Below, piece after piece: positions 34,872 to 48,234 of a stretch of DNA of 64,000 nucleotides (the stretch's first letter is position 1; each line of letters begins with the position of its first letter). Source of the stretch: Pinus tabuliformis. Taxonomy: Eukaryota > Streptophyta > Pinopsida > Pinales > Pinaceae. The notes under the pieces are model-generated. The model did not search any database. It was given only the letters and a program-made list of their open reading frames with translations, and was not told where the DNA came from. The stretch spans positions 457,689,731-457,753,730 of the forward strand of contig CM062810.1 of the NCBI GenBank assembly GCA_031772625.1, in the 5' to 3' direction. Position numbers and translations under genes: made by a program.

Positions 34872-37870
34872 CAATGGTATGAGAGTGGTCTACTCTTTAT
34901 TTGTTTTTCTATGCATTTACCCAATGAGGTTTGGGTATAAGGAGTTGGGACTCTAACTGCTTGATCCCTTTCAATATAGTCTTTGTTGACCCCAGTAACC
35001 TCCCATGAGAGAAGAAAAGAAAAATGAGGGAGCAGGAGATCCTATTAAATTGTTGCTTGAGGAAGCTATCAAGTGGCAAAGGAACAAGATGATAGATAAT
35101 TTTTCTCAGATCCTTTGAGAGATGCCTATAGGAAATGCATCTTCATTAAGTGACCACTTTGGAGGTATCGACCCTTTCAATGTACAAGTTAATTTTGATA
35201 TTTTCATATTTGAAGGCTAGATATATGTGGATGCTCTAGAAAAATGGTTAAATATGCTAGAAGGATATTTTTCAATCCACAATTTCTCCGATAGATAAAA
35301 GATTACATTTTCGATCCTGAAGGCTTCATCCCATGTTAAGGATTGATGGGAGTTTTGTTGTGAGCAAAAGGCCACAGACGAATCCATATTATTTTTAGTG
35401 GCACCCACTTCACACTATTTTAGGGATGTTGTTAAGGAACAATTTTACCTTATGAGAAGCTACAATTACAAATACATGAGATGGCCACACTATGATAAGA
35501 GAGGGACCAAGTAATGCCAATGCTTACAAATTTTTTTCATACCTTGTGCATCAATATAGGTATCAAAGACTCTAAGTGATATCTAGTACTCAAGTACTAT
35601 GGTTCTTTGCATAGATACATCCAAACATAAATAGAATTCTTGGAAATCTCCTCACTTGATGCAACATACCAATATGTTTTCAAATTTGAGCAAAAAATCA
35701 AACAAAAGAAGTGATACTTTGGATATGTAAGTACCTCACATTAGAATATAGACAAGGGCATCCCCATGTCATAGAATAAAGGATAGAGCTATGGTGGGAA
35801 AACCCTACAACCCATCTATGTTGTAAGCAAATAATAATAATGGGAAGATGAAGAAAGACACGTGAAAGTGGTGTGAGTTCCACAAGAGTTCCTTTCATAA
35901 CATCGATGATTGTCATGTAAGGGAGTCATTGTTGGGAAAGCTAAATGCCTTGGAATCAGATGAAGGTTCTGACTCTAAAATAGGCCTCGACAAGGGGGAA
36001 ATATCAATGATGCAAAAATCAGTGCCATTGTTTCCACCAACAAGCTCCAGCAAAATGACCCAGGATATTCAAAGGAATGTGAATGCCTATTTCACTCACA
36101 AATATGGGTGAAGGTGCTCCATTAAATTTCATTTTTAATAGAGGGAGTCAAAATAATGTCAAGTGATTAGGCCTTTCAACAACAACACACTTGTATCCAT
36201 ATACCATTGGGTGGCGCCACTTAGGGAAAGATATCTGTGTCAACCTATAGTTCTTCCTATACTATGGCATCAAGCCCTTAAAGGATGAGTTATCGTGTGA
36301 TATTTCTCCCCTTGAAATTTGTGATGCTCTTTTAGGCCAAACATACTTATGGAAGAACAATGCTATATATGAGTGTATACTTTGTAGTGTTATTATTACT
36401 TTCGGCATATAATGATATAGGTAATAGAGGTAGCCCAACCTACTTCCGTTTATTTGATTTGTGCTAATAAATACAGTAACATCATCTCTTATACTGGGAA
36501 ATTTATCTTCTTCCCGATTCACTCTCAAAGTAATGAGAAGATTTTGGCCACATCTATGGCCTCTACACAAGGATCCACCATGCAATAGAGGCAACTGTAC
36601 AAGGTCGTGGAAGAATACAACAAAATCTTCTCCTCACCCACTAAAGTACCTTTGCACTGTCAGTTCAAGCATTCGTTTGATGTGATCCGCAACACACCTC
36701 TACCCATTGGGCATATCTACTACCGCTCACTTCTAGAAAATGAGAAAATCAAGCAACAATTCCAAGAGCTACTCCAAAAAGGGCACATCCAATCGAGTTA
36801 CTCACCTTGGGGAAGCCCAATTCTACTCATGCAGAAGAAAGATGGGGCCTGGTGATTCTGGATTGATTAATGGGTCTTAAACAAAATCATAGTCAATAAC
36901 CAATACCCAATTCCCTGGATTAGCGACCTTCCTAATCATCTCATGGGGGGAAAGTATTTTAGTAAGATTTCTTTGAAGTCCAACTACCACCAAGTCCTAA
37001 TATAACTAACTTATGTATGGAAGACTGCTTTCAAGTCCAAGGAGGGTCTTTTTGAATGGTTGTTCATGCCCTATGGTTTGACAAATGGCCCAACGACTTT
37101 TATGAGGCTGACGGATGATATATTGTGCCCTTTCAACAACTCTTGTGTTCTTGTATATCTCGATGATAACCTAATATTTAGGAAGATTTGGGAATAACAC
37201 TTGCAACATATTCAACAGTCTCTTCACATCCTACAATAGCACAAGATATGTGCTAACTGGAATGCTCCTATGGCATGAGAAAGGTCCAATACCTAAGTTA
37301 CATTATTAATGTGCAATGAGTGCATGTGGATCCATCCAAGATCTAAGTCATTCCAAATTGGCCATCCCTAATGACTTTAACAAAGCTTCACAACTTCTTG
37401 AGCCTTACTAACTTTTACAAAAGATTTTTGTTGGAGTGATTGTCCCTTAATTTGGGTGACCGATGATGAAGAAAATTTATTTTCCTTTTTTGGTATTGAG
37501 TCACAATAGAAGGAATTTGATGAAATGAAACACTTAATTTTTTCTTCATCATTACTCACCCTATCTACATTGTTATTGGTGCAATTCTAAGTCAACATAG
37601 ACATCTTATGGCCTATCATAGTGAAACATTCTCTGATAATGTCTAGAGATACCCTGCCTATGATAAGGAGGAAGCATTATATGTTTTGGAAACAGACGAT
37701 CACCCACGTTGATCACAGGCCACTATAATTTATGCTCACATAAGTGAAGTTACAAAATGGATTCCATAAAAAGTGGTCGACTGTGACATTCCATGGTTAA
37801 TATTTTTCCATTGTGAATAAAATGTAAATCAATTTAAAAGTTTGAGAGAAGGGACACATATTCCATAGTG
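34872..37870 (+). mobile_element. degraded Ty3/gypsy element, IFG7-like
   Basis: Begins with a primer-binding-like ATGGTATGAGAG (about 34,875), a worn form of TGGTATCAGAGC. The gag region (35,000-36,100) contains DALEKWLNMLEGYFSIHNFS and a CEFHKSSFHNIDDC knuckle near 35,878-35,920. RT and RNase H follow (36,600-37,780). The text resembles the conifer IFG7 group as I remember it. A 5' LTR probably lies just left of 34,870, but its partner was not found to the right. The copy is heavily broken and old. Confidence 0.75.
36600..37790 (+). pseudogene. IFG7-like reverse transcriptase and RNase H region (fossil)
   Basis: Blocks in order: YNKIFSSPTKVPLHCQFKHS, KIKQQFQELLQKGHIQSSYS, PWGSPILLMQKKDGAW, NQYPIPWI-like, LFEWLFMPYGLTNGPTTFM-like, and a YLDDNLI-like catalytic block at about 37,157-37,177. 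The RNase H part includes HRHLMAYHSETFSDN near 37,595-37,640. Enough remains to be sure of Ty3/gypsy. Confidence 0.82.
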
Positions 37871-38939
37871 CTTGAGGAAGGAGATTACTTGGGGGAATTT
37901 AAATATCATTCCTAGTTGGATGAGTGTTTTTAAATGGGATGAATGGGAAATAAATTAAACTAAAAAGAAGAGGACAAACCCAAGTTTTGTTTAAAATCCA
38001 AGCATAAGAAACAAACGAAAATAAATTAATGATAAGCACAGGCTGTGTCTTCTAAGGGCGGACTTGCTTGCAGCTAGGAAAGAGACAAAAAATTGGTCTA
38101 TTTGGGGCATTCTTACATGATGAACCGATAGGCATACACAACAAAAACAAGGGAAGGTACTCTGTCTCATTGAGGCAAGGGCAAAGAAAAGAAGGAGGTG
38201 TTGTGATTTCTCTCACGATTATATAGTAGAGAATACACAATGAATAATAATGCAAAGAGAATTTCCTTCAAGGGTGGAGGGAGAGCACAGAAAAGGAAAC
38301 AATTAGAATTGCAACAACAAATCTTTGCAGATTTTAAACTAGCTGAAGAACCCTCGAAGAGGCTTTCCAGGTAAGAAGCATTATAGAGAGAAATGGCTTT
38401 CCTGTAAGGTTGAATAAACCACTAGAATCATGTGGATTAATGAACCTACTTGATTGGAAGAGCTGCTTAGGTGCTTGTGAGGGTTATTGAAACACAGGGA
38501 GTTGCCTTGGGGCTAAAGATTTTGTGCTTCAATCACTAATGAAACACTTGGAGAGGTGACCTCTTTTCTCATCAGTAGATTATCTACTAATGAACTTTCC
38601 TTTAGTGTGGACTCTCTTCTCCTTAAAGTGAGCTAAAAGACTCTATGTTATGGTATTATGGCATGGATGTTAACCATGCATGAAAATAATGAATGAAAGT
38701 GTGTGTAGTTTGTGGATGAAGGTAGAGTGGTGTTGTGACATCTTGTTTCAATTGTTACTATTGGTGAAGTTCCCCTTAAAAAGTGTTCCACCTCAAGCAA
38801 TGGAATCTAGCTCTTAGGTGATAACTACAAGTAACTTTAGTTGTAGCTTGTCTATGGCTGGGTGGATAGTTAGACTCCCACTCTCAATTTCCATATCTTG
38901 TATAAGATAAGTATATATCTGTTTTTTGTGTTTGTTCCT
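37871..38939. other. stretch without a recognised gene
   Basis: About 1.1 kb of AT-rich sequence between the IFG7-like remnant and the large LTR element. It could hold a worn 3' LTR of the remnant, but I see no copy of it upstream. Confidence 0.5.
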
Positions 38940-41758
38940 TGTTGATGGTGCTGGAAATCCATTAACCAAGGGGGCCTCTTTGATGTGAAGTTACAAATAG
39001 GTCTCACAATGTTTGGAGTAGGAGCCACATTCAAAGTATCGACATGACCACCATAACTCTAAGATTTACCTTGGCGAATGAATCACATAAGAGAGTATGC
39101 ACATAACCTTTGGAATAAGCAAGTAAATTGACATTATAAAACACCAGTTGTAATGTGTTGAAGGAGACCTTCATGAGAGGGAAATAAGAGTGAGTCTCTA
39201 CAAGGAAAGTAATAGTAATATCATAAGAGAGGCACACAAGAGCGAGGAAATATTTGTTAGTCTTCTAGAGAAATAGTTCACATAGACGAAAAGATCATTA
39301 AAGTAAATACAACACATATTCAGCAAGGTAAGTACCAAAGCCAATGAAGTAGTTCAATTTCTTTAGTACATATGAACATAACATCTATCATAAACATCCA
39401 AAGAATAGTCTTACAATATTCATGATACATGCATGAAAATGTGTTAGCTCAACGAGCTGCTGGTTAATAGGTGAGATATCGAAGTACACAGTTATAATGG
39501 CAAGCCACTAGCTCCAATAGTGGAACATTGAGTCACTTCATGCTTCTCCAAAGAATGATCTTCTCTCTTATGCCAAGATAGAGAATCCAATTCTAGCTCT
39601 CCATAGTGTATGACTGCAAAATTCATTTGCTTGAGTTATGAGGGTGTATTTATAACAATAGGAATAACCTTTCATATCCTCATGAATCTTGAACTTCCCT
39701 CATTACTATTGAACTTCCAAATGAATCTTGAACCCCTACAAGGCTCTTAGACTTCTCCTAGTCACTCTTTAGTCTACATGTAACTTTTCATATTCAAAAT
39801 GTGACTCTTAGACTTCCACACATTACATTTTGTCATTTTATTTGAAAATACATCATTCCATTCCACATGATGATGTTGAAATACACATGGACTCATATGA
39901 CATTGTGATGACATTTGTACAAGCCATGAATTGGCAATGATGATATGGAAATGCTAAAATTCTATTATTGCTACTATCTTTATATCTTCATGATATATAT
40001 TGCATGCTATTCCTCTTTCTCCTCCAAACGGTTTGAAGATATGGAATCTTCACTATTATCTCAGTCCTTCATTTTCTATTGTGGTCTAGAGTTCCTTCAT
40101 TTTCTTATTAATTGGTCATCTTGTATTCACAACTTCATAAGTGTATTCTATCATGGTCTCCTTCTCCTCCTTTATGAGAATCATCCTATCATGTCAATAT
40201 ATAATACCTACAAGTGAAATCCACTAATGACATGACAACATCAGTCTAGAAATATCCTAATCTAAATCTTCATAAAATCCATCAACTGACTTGGAATTGG
40301 GTAGTAGATAGGGAGGAAGGCTTAGGGATTCTGTAGTGTGCAGTTCCAGAGGACAAGGAAGAGGGAATGATGATTGAAATTACACAATTCACATATATTG
40401 GAGGCTTGAGAGCTAAGGTTACAAAGTTGAAGGTGAAAGTAAAGAGGCATACCGATTGTAGAAACACAATGCATAGTTTAAGAGAGAGAGAGAGTCAGTT
40501 GATTACATAGTTTCTGATTTCAGGGAGGTAGGGAGACAAATTGTTTCTTACAACTATGCACTGCATAGAAAGAGGCTGACTAGGAGGAAATATTGTGCAG
40601 TTCTGGGGAGCAAGTGGCAATCCTTGAGCACTGTTATTTTGCAATGCACAGTCCTTGGAGGTAGTGATTATGCAATGTGTAGTGCTTGAAGGTAATGATT
40701 TTGCAATGCACAATCCTTGCAGGTAGTGAATTAACATTACATAGTTATTGAGTGTAGGATAGACTCCTTGTGGGCTTTAGGCTATGAAATGTGCAGTTCA
40801 AGGAGGAAGTTTTGGGACGAGGTTGACCGAATAAAGATCAATTGCAGAAAATGACTAAGTGTGGGGTCAAAGAGGTGAGAGATGGAACCAGAACATGACT
40901 TGAGCATGAACACACAATTATAGATGATTAACCACTCAAAATGGAACCATTTACCACCCACAATCAACATGTTTATTTTAAATGACAACAATACAATACT
41001 TTCTTCCAAGTGTGAAACAAGTGACGACACTAGTGAAACATTGCTCAATACTTGGGGAATGTGAATAATACATGTCTATATGATGGCTAGAACATGATAG
41101 GGCAAGATAATTCATTAGAAATACTATTAAAGAATGTACAAATGACTCCCTTTGACTAGATGCGACACTTTCTTAACCACAAGAAGGCACTTGAGAAAGT
41201 AAGAGAAAGGTGCAAGAAACACTTGAAAATTCTTAAAGAAAGTGAAAGTGACACATCCCAGAGAAAAGATAACATGAAAATGAGACTTATTAAAGTGAAG
41301 GAAAGAAAATACAATAATTTCTAACATGAAAGTGACACTTGCTAAAACAAAGGTGCGCCATAACGACAATTGAGAAAAATTATCGAAATGGAAGTACACT
41401 TGTGATGAAAGTGAGGAAGAATGTCACTCGAGAGTGCACACTAATTGTCGACATGTGTTTCATAGTACACTATGCTTATGTATTGCAAAACCACTATCCC
41501 TAGTGATTGCACAAGCCTTACCTTCAAGAGTTGTGCAATGCCTATTTAAGCTTGCATAAAAAAATGTGTGTTTGTTAATTCATCGAAGACGGAGCACATA
41601 TGGGCAAGTGACTTTGACACATAGAATAAGAATTAACACTTTGGAAAGCATTAGATGACCATAAAGTTACCATGGAATGAAAAATCACAAGATCCTCACT
41701 AGGCTCTAAAATTCAAGTGTAGGAAAAATTTTGGAGGGTGACTGTCATAGCGATAACA
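38940..41758 (-). repeat. 3' LTR of the LARD-like element
   Basis: About 2.8 kb. It matches 49,913-51,181 and 54,699-56,142 in order and orientation. A TATA box (TATAAATAC on the minus strand, 39,646-39,654) followed by ACCCTCATAACTCA marks the promoter, about 0.7 kb before the LTR end. A 31-base tandem repeat (40,641-40,733) lies in the U3-like part. Confidence 0.82.
40641..40733 (-). repeat. 31-base tandem repeat in the LTR, three copies
   Basis: Units start at 40,641, 40,672 and 40,703 and read GCAATGCACAGTCCTTGGAG plus GTAGTGATTAT with changes. They contain the TGCAATGCACA core that recurs throughout these LTRs. Confidence 0.85.
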
Positions 41759-44074
41759 CTTGGTGACACATTGGTAAAACTCCAACTTTTCTATTTAGGT
41801 CTACCTTTGTGAGAAAAGGCTTTATAATTAAGGAATTATTGATACATTGCATGCATTACCTTGGCTTCTCCATTTGGATCGGTTATGGATATAGTCTTCT
41901 CGGGTAAACACATTTACAAAGCTTCCGAAATCACAATTGTTTCGATCGAGGAGGGGGTAATATAGTGATCAAAGTTAAAGATAATAAGAGTATTAGTTTT
42001 CATCTATGGTGTTGCTCGTATTCTAGTAGGCCTAAAAAATACCCCGACATAGTCAATATAGAAGCACAAACATTGCTTCACTTCCAATGAGCATGAATAG
42101 TACCCTGACAAAGTTACCTACTTCACCTCTCTGCGCCAGAAGCGTTTCTCCTCTTTCACCTTTTATTTATATAAATATTCTTAGGAACTTATTTATTTTA
42201 TGGGGAAGAAGAGGGATCACAACTTATTAAGAGCAGGAAATATTGTTGCTTCATAGACAGTTATATATACCTCTGATATTGATTTGATCACTATTTATTT
42301 TCCTCTTTCCTTTCTCTACTCAATTGGATCTTCAAGAAAAACACCATTCAATTAAAACACCACGTCAAGGGATGATGATGCTAAAATATATGTGGGCATC
42401 ATGGTTCAACTTACGAATTTCCATTCCAATGGATCATATTTTCCATTTAGTCATCATTGACTTTAAATATATGTAAACCCAAAACAAATAAGAGGATTAA
42501 AAATTAGCTAAGCATTGTTCATCGTCACAATTTCCCTTTTCAAGTTTTGCTACATTTCCTTTTGAGCCAAAAGGAATACTTTCACGTGGAGTCATATTAA
42601 GAAAACAAGAAAAAAAAGACATGACAAAGGACTAGTAAGCAACATGTGAGACAAAAATAAGAAAATAAAACCAATGGAGAGACTAGATGGAGAGAAAGTG
42701 CAAGATGAACTTGCAAGGGAAACAAGGATGTAACTATACCTACTCCTAACTTAACTAGCTACAAGGTCAGAGCTAAGTGTAATGGAATTTCCAATGTAAC
42801 CACCATAACTCCTCCCGACTTGCATACACAAATATACAAACAATTAAATCGATATAAAACATCGTGCAAAGGAAAAGATAAGAAATTGAATGACTAGCCC
42901 ATAAAACATAAGGTCTTTGTTAAATGTAGAAATATGTGCAAAAACGATCAAACTTAACAAAATTTCCCCCTTACCGTTTCGATGAGAAGAATAATAAAAC
43001 AAACCTCGAAAGCTTCTTGTAAAGGTATCTTCATCTGCATTTTCTTCCTTAGAAAACATAAAAAAACAATCATGGCTTGTTATTAGCAAAAGGGCTTGCT
43101 AAGTATGAGGCTTAAAACCAATCATAAATTAGATAATAAAATTCAAAATCATCCTCTTAAAAAACCTAAAATTGCTGAGAAAATAAAATTTCAATTAACA
43201 TCATGGAATCAGGATGATAATCTAGTAAGGGAAATTGAATCTGATCATATCCAGACAACTTGCCAAGATAGCGAGGACTTGATATAACCATTAATGAAGG
43301 TTGAAGTACCTCAACTACTTGAAAAGTATCTGAATAGTAAGATGATGAACCAAAATATCAATCGATGCAGAACGAATACCATCTGATATACTGATGGAAA
43401 AAATATTATTTGAGTAACAGTTACTAACACCAACATCATGATCAAATGTAACATTTAAAGCATAATATTCTTAGCTAGTATAAAATAAATATATATTAGT
43501 TTGAACAACTTTACATATTCTTTGAATCATAGAATGTGCTTTCTCATAGGTTGAATATGATAATCCATTTCCTTTAACTAGTTACAAATTGAATCATCAC
43601 CACAATCATTGAAATAATTAAAAAGGAAATCTACCATAAAAAAAAAAACATGAAACTAGTCAAGATACAATGGATGAAAAAGAGGATATTGATTCACCAA
43701 ATAAATCAAGCGTTCACTAACATTGAAGAGGACATTCGATGCCATGTAGAAAATGATTAGAATTATAACATCCATAAGAAAAATTAGGATATAGTTATTT
43801 TCAAAATAATTTGATAGGTATGCATATTTCAGCCAGTGATAATCTTTAAAATGAGCAACTTCATAAGTATATGATTCCATGAGAGACATACATTCCAAAA
43901 TAGAGTTTGATACAAGTGATTTGCATGAAGATGCACCAACTAAAACTAAATATTGAAAGTGAGTAAAGATATATACAAAATTACACACGTCTTTCAAGAA
44001 GGAATTTGCATTCAGTGAAACCATGAAAAAAGAAATAATTGTGCGAGAAAAACTAGATCTGACATAGCTCAGGG
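41759..44074 (-). other. interior of the LARD-like element between nested copia and 3' LTR
   Basis: About 2.3 kb of AT-rich sequence without any recognised polymerase domain on either strand. Part of it (from 43,284) resembles 48,267 onward on the other side of the copia insertion. Confidence 0.45.
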
Positions 44075-44938
44075 TGTATAAATTAATGTGTCAATTCAGA
44101 ACTGCTCATGAAATTTACTAAATCACAAGACTTGGAGTGACTCTACTGATCTGTGGAAGTTAATTCACCATATAGAACACAAATCATAGACATGCAAAAT
44201 TAAACATCACACATGCAAAGATATTTATCTAAGGGAAGCAACCTACTCAAAACCCCTCCCTATCTGTATTGCATTAATCATAGAATAGAGATGAAATACT
44301 TATGTTTTCTGAAGATTGAGCACACCATGCAAGTTTATAGTCTATCTCTCTACCTAATTGACTAACTCTGGCCAATTCTTAACCAATTTTCAAGCCATCC
44401 AAGCTCCTATTTCCTTGTATTTTTCCTATAACAAATTTTCCCCTATTGTTAGGAATTTCCCAATATTGAATTTCAAAATTCCTCTAGGTCCTTCCTCTCG
44501 CTGCATGCACCACTTGTACACATGGGAATATGATACAACTGATAGCACACTTCCTTGGAATATCCATCTCAACAGGGTAACTCAAATTCTCTGCATGCAA
44601 CAATTATTTTGGGTTGATTGATCATATAACTAGTTGATCACTGAGTGTGGTTGAATTTCCACTTCCATAACTTGACCTCCACTAGTTCTTCTGACAGTTA
44701 GTACTAGTTTAACTAACAATAACTCAAATGAATTGAAATAGATTGCTAAAAATTGGAAATCAATCATACTAAAATGAACTTAAGCTTCTCGAACTCGAAT
44801 AACTAATTTAACTCAGTGACAAGTGCCATGTCACCTCAGTTAACTATCCCCAATATTTCTTCTGAAATAGAAATTCAATTTTTCTCTAGTTTGACCAAGG
44901 AAAAGTCAAATTGAAATTTTCTTGATGCATTTTCAGCA
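44075..44938 (-). repeat. 3' LTR of the nested copia element
   Basis: Plus strand starts TGTATAAATTAATGTG and ends TTTTCAGCA, thus TG...CA in element orientation. It matches 47,369-48,234 throughout its length with many scattered differences. Confidence 0.85.
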
Positions 44939-44939
44939 C

Positions 44940-47350
44940 TCCCTCTCAGAAATAAAGGGATTATTAACAACCCCTATCATGCCTTCTCTAGATGGTTCTA
45001 CTTGAGTAGTTGTCTCCTCTCTGTGCTCCTCAACATTTGGCTTCTCCACAACATACAAAGGTTCTTCCTTTGGAGCTAAAAGGTCCTCCTCTAGTGGAAT
45101 CTTAAGCTCCATCTCAAGAGAGAACCACAATGACTTGTCTTCATCAAATTTTACATCCCTTCGCACAAATTTCATTCTCAAGGATGGAAAATACACACGG
45201 TAGTTGTGCAGCATTTTTTTGTAACCCACAAATACCCCCAACTCTTTCATTGGCTCTAGATTCTTCGTTGATTCTTTGGAGACATCACATTAGACAGAGG
45301 ATCCATAAATCTTAAATATTGACACATCCAACTTCCTCCTAGGAAATCCTCCTGTAGTTTAGTCATGCGAAGAATTCGATGAGGAATCATGTTCTACAAA
45401 TAAACTGCCATGTTGCATGCTTCAACCCACAAGCGCAAAGGTAGGCTTTGGTCATGCAACATCATGCTCACTACTTCCACAATCTTGTGGTTCTTCCCCT
45501 CACCCACCCCATTTCACTGTGGATTATGGGTTGTTGTCAACTCTTGTCAAATGCCTTCTTTTGCACATAATTTTTTAAACTTGTTCGACATGTACTGACC
45601 TCCATTGTCGCTCCTGAGATCCTTCACCTTCTTTCTCATTTCTTTCTCGACAAGTGCTTTGAACTCCACAAAATTGGATAAATTCTCATCCTTCTTTTAC
45701 ATGAAGAAGCTCCAACGTTTCCATGAGAAGACATCAATAAAAAAAAAATATTTGTACCCGGAAGCAGATTCTGTCGAGAAAGGTCAACAAACATCATAGT
45801 GGATCGTTTCAAGGACTGCATGTAATATATTGTCCTGATCATGGAAAGTGGTTTTTATGTACTTCCCCGAGGTACACCCCTTGCATGTGTCATTCTGCTC
45901 TAGTTCTCCTTTAGGGAGGCCTATGGTAATCTACTACATGATCTTCAAAGTGCCATGATTGAAATGACTAAGTATTCTATGCCAAATTTCACCAACATCA
46001 TGGCTCTGCACCTTCTTTGCCTTTGTGCTCAGTGCATCAGAATCCTCCACATCTAGCTTGTAGAAGTTCTTCACACAAACCTCAATCTGCTTTACTTGTC
46101 CCATGGCTATGTGTCTCAGGAATTCCTTTCCTTTGTTGAAGATCACATCATAACCACATTCTTCCAAAACTGCAATGGAGACAAGATCCTTCTTTAGAAC
46201 CGAAACAAACATCACATCCTTAAGTCTGAGAGGGGAGCCTAACTCCCTATGATAGGTGACTATACAAATCCTAGTTACGATGTAACTTCTACCATCTCCC
46301 ATCTTGATGTGCATCTAGTGATCATCCTCCTCCAAATCATTGAAAATTTCTCTATTCTCCATCATATGGAACGAGGCACTGTTGTTGAGATTCCACATGC
46401 TTCTCATCACTGTGTTGGACTTGCATGCAATGAGATTAAAGTCAAGCTCGAACCGTGAAGCCAAATTTTCACCTGCTGCTTCTCCTGAGGTCTTCTTACT
46501 TGTCTTCTTGTGTGGAAACTTTATGGCATAGTGCCCAAATTCATGACAGTGAAAGCACTTGATTTTGGAAATGTCTTTATTCTTTCCCCGATGACTATAT
46601 TATGCTTTGGATTGGGATTTGTTCCCCTTCCCTTTCCTTTCCTTTCCAACCAAGACACAGTTCTCTTGATCCTTTCCCTTTGATGAAGTCTCATCTCTGG
46701 TATTTTGTCTTATCTCCTCCTATACCAAATCAGAGCATACGCATTCCCCATTTTACAGTTTCTCCCTCCCATTCATCGAGTCTTGGTAACTATTCCAGCT
46801 CTTGGGAAGGACTAGAAGGGCTAAGCTTACATAATCATCCTCTACTATAGTAGCACAAACTTTACCAAGTTAATAACAACATTGCGTGAACCTGCTTAGC
46901 TACTTTGGAATGATCTCGTTCTTCTGCATCTTCATATTTGTAAGTTTTTCCTTGAGCACCAACTTCCTACAGTCACTACTATTATGGAATATATTTGTCA
47001 ATGCCTGCCACATTACATACAAGGTATATTTCCCATTGAGATTTGAGACAATATGATCTCATACTCCCTCCAATATGATTCTCGTCAAGTTGGCTACACA
47101 CTTCTTCCATTCTTCTAGATCCTGAGCATCAGATGTCGTTGGTTTCAGGATATCGTTATCAATGAATTCCTTTAGTCCATTATCTTCCAGTAGTACCTCA
47201 ATGTGGTCCTTCCAAGCAACATAATTCGAGATTCCCTCAAGAGAATAATCGAGCCTTACTCCAGAGAAATATATCCTTCTAGCTTTGAATAATTGATCCT
47301 ACAAATTAATCCTCCTACAATAACAACTTCTAAATATTTTCTCTATTGTG
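44940..47350 (-). pseudogene. coding remnants of the nested copia element (fossil)
   Basis: The gag region (about 46,600-47,340) holds worn copia gag text, with a CFHCHEFGHYAIKFPH-like zinc knuckle near 46,500-46,565. A protease/pre-integrase block reads MGDGRSYIV, LRLKDVMFVSVLKKDLVSIA and GEIWHRILSHFNHGTLKIM (45,934-46,314). The integrase region (45,000-45,900) ends with FVGYKKMLHNYRVYFPSLRM. All parts are in copia order. Confidence 0.8.
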
Positions 47351-47356
47351 AATCCT

Positions 47357-47368
47357 GCTCCGATACCA
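47357..47368 (-). other. primer binding site of the nested copia element
   Basis: Minus-strand TGGTATCGGAGC, a one-base variant of the initiator tRNA-Met site TGGTATCAGAGC. Confidence 0.85.
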
Positions 47369-48234
47369 TATAGAAATTAATGTGTATATTCAAAACTTCT
47401 CATGAAATTTACTAAATCACAAGACTTAAATCTACTCTTCTCATATGCAAAAGTTAATTCACCATCTAGAACACAAATCATAGACATTAAAAGGGAAATA
47501 TCCCACATGCACAAAGACTTATATAAGGGAAAGAAATTGCTCAAAACCCCTTCCTATATGTATTGCATTAATAAGAGAATAGAGATTAAATACATATGCT
47601 TTCTCAAGCTTGATCACACCATGCAAGTGTATAGTCTATCCCTTTGCCTTACTGGCTGATGTTGGCTAACACATAGCTAATTTTGAAGCCCTCCAAGCTC
47701 TTATTTCTTTGTGTTGTTCCTCAAGGAAAATTTTCCCTATTATTTAGGAATTTTGCACTATTGAATTGTGCAATTCCTCTAGGTCCTTCCTCTAAATGCA
47801 TGCACCAATTGTACACATGATAATATGCTACAAATGATAGTAGATTGCCTTGGAATCTCCATCTCAACCGGATGACTTGAATTCTATGCATGCAATAATT
47901 ATTTTGGGCTGGTTGATGAGTTAACTAGTTGATCACTGAGTGTGGTTGAAGTTCTAGTTCCACAACTTGACCTCCACTAGTTCTTCTGACAGTTAGAACT
48001 AGTTTAACTAACAATAACTAGAATTAACTAAAAGAAATCTCTACAAATAAGAAATCAAACATACTAAACTGAAATCAAGCTTCCCCAATTCAAATTAAAT
48101 GGGCTAACTGAGTGAAAAGTTCCATCTCACCATAGTTAACTACCTCAAAGATTTATGTTAAAATACAAATTCATTTTTTCTCTAATTTGACTAAGTCAAA
48201 GTCAAACTGATATTTTCTTTCTACGTTTTGAACA
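47369..48234 (-). repeat. 5' LTR of the nested copia element
   Basis: Plus strand starts TATAGAAATTAATGTG and ends TTTTGAACA; the inner edge touches the primer binding site. Confidence 0.85.

Larger units (their letters stand above)
44075..48234 (-). mobile_element. Ty1/copia element nested in the LARD-like element
   Basis: LTRs of about 865 bases (44,075-44,938 and 47,369-48,234) on the minus strand, primer binding site directly adjoining the 5' LTR, then gag, zinc knuckle, protease/pre-integrase and integrase regions. I do not recognise a reverse transcriptase, so the copy looks non-autonomous and is broken. In a stretch compared by eye the LTRs differ by about 20%. The flanks CAGGG and CGAGG may be a worn target duplication, but the match is poor. 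Confidence 0.82.
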
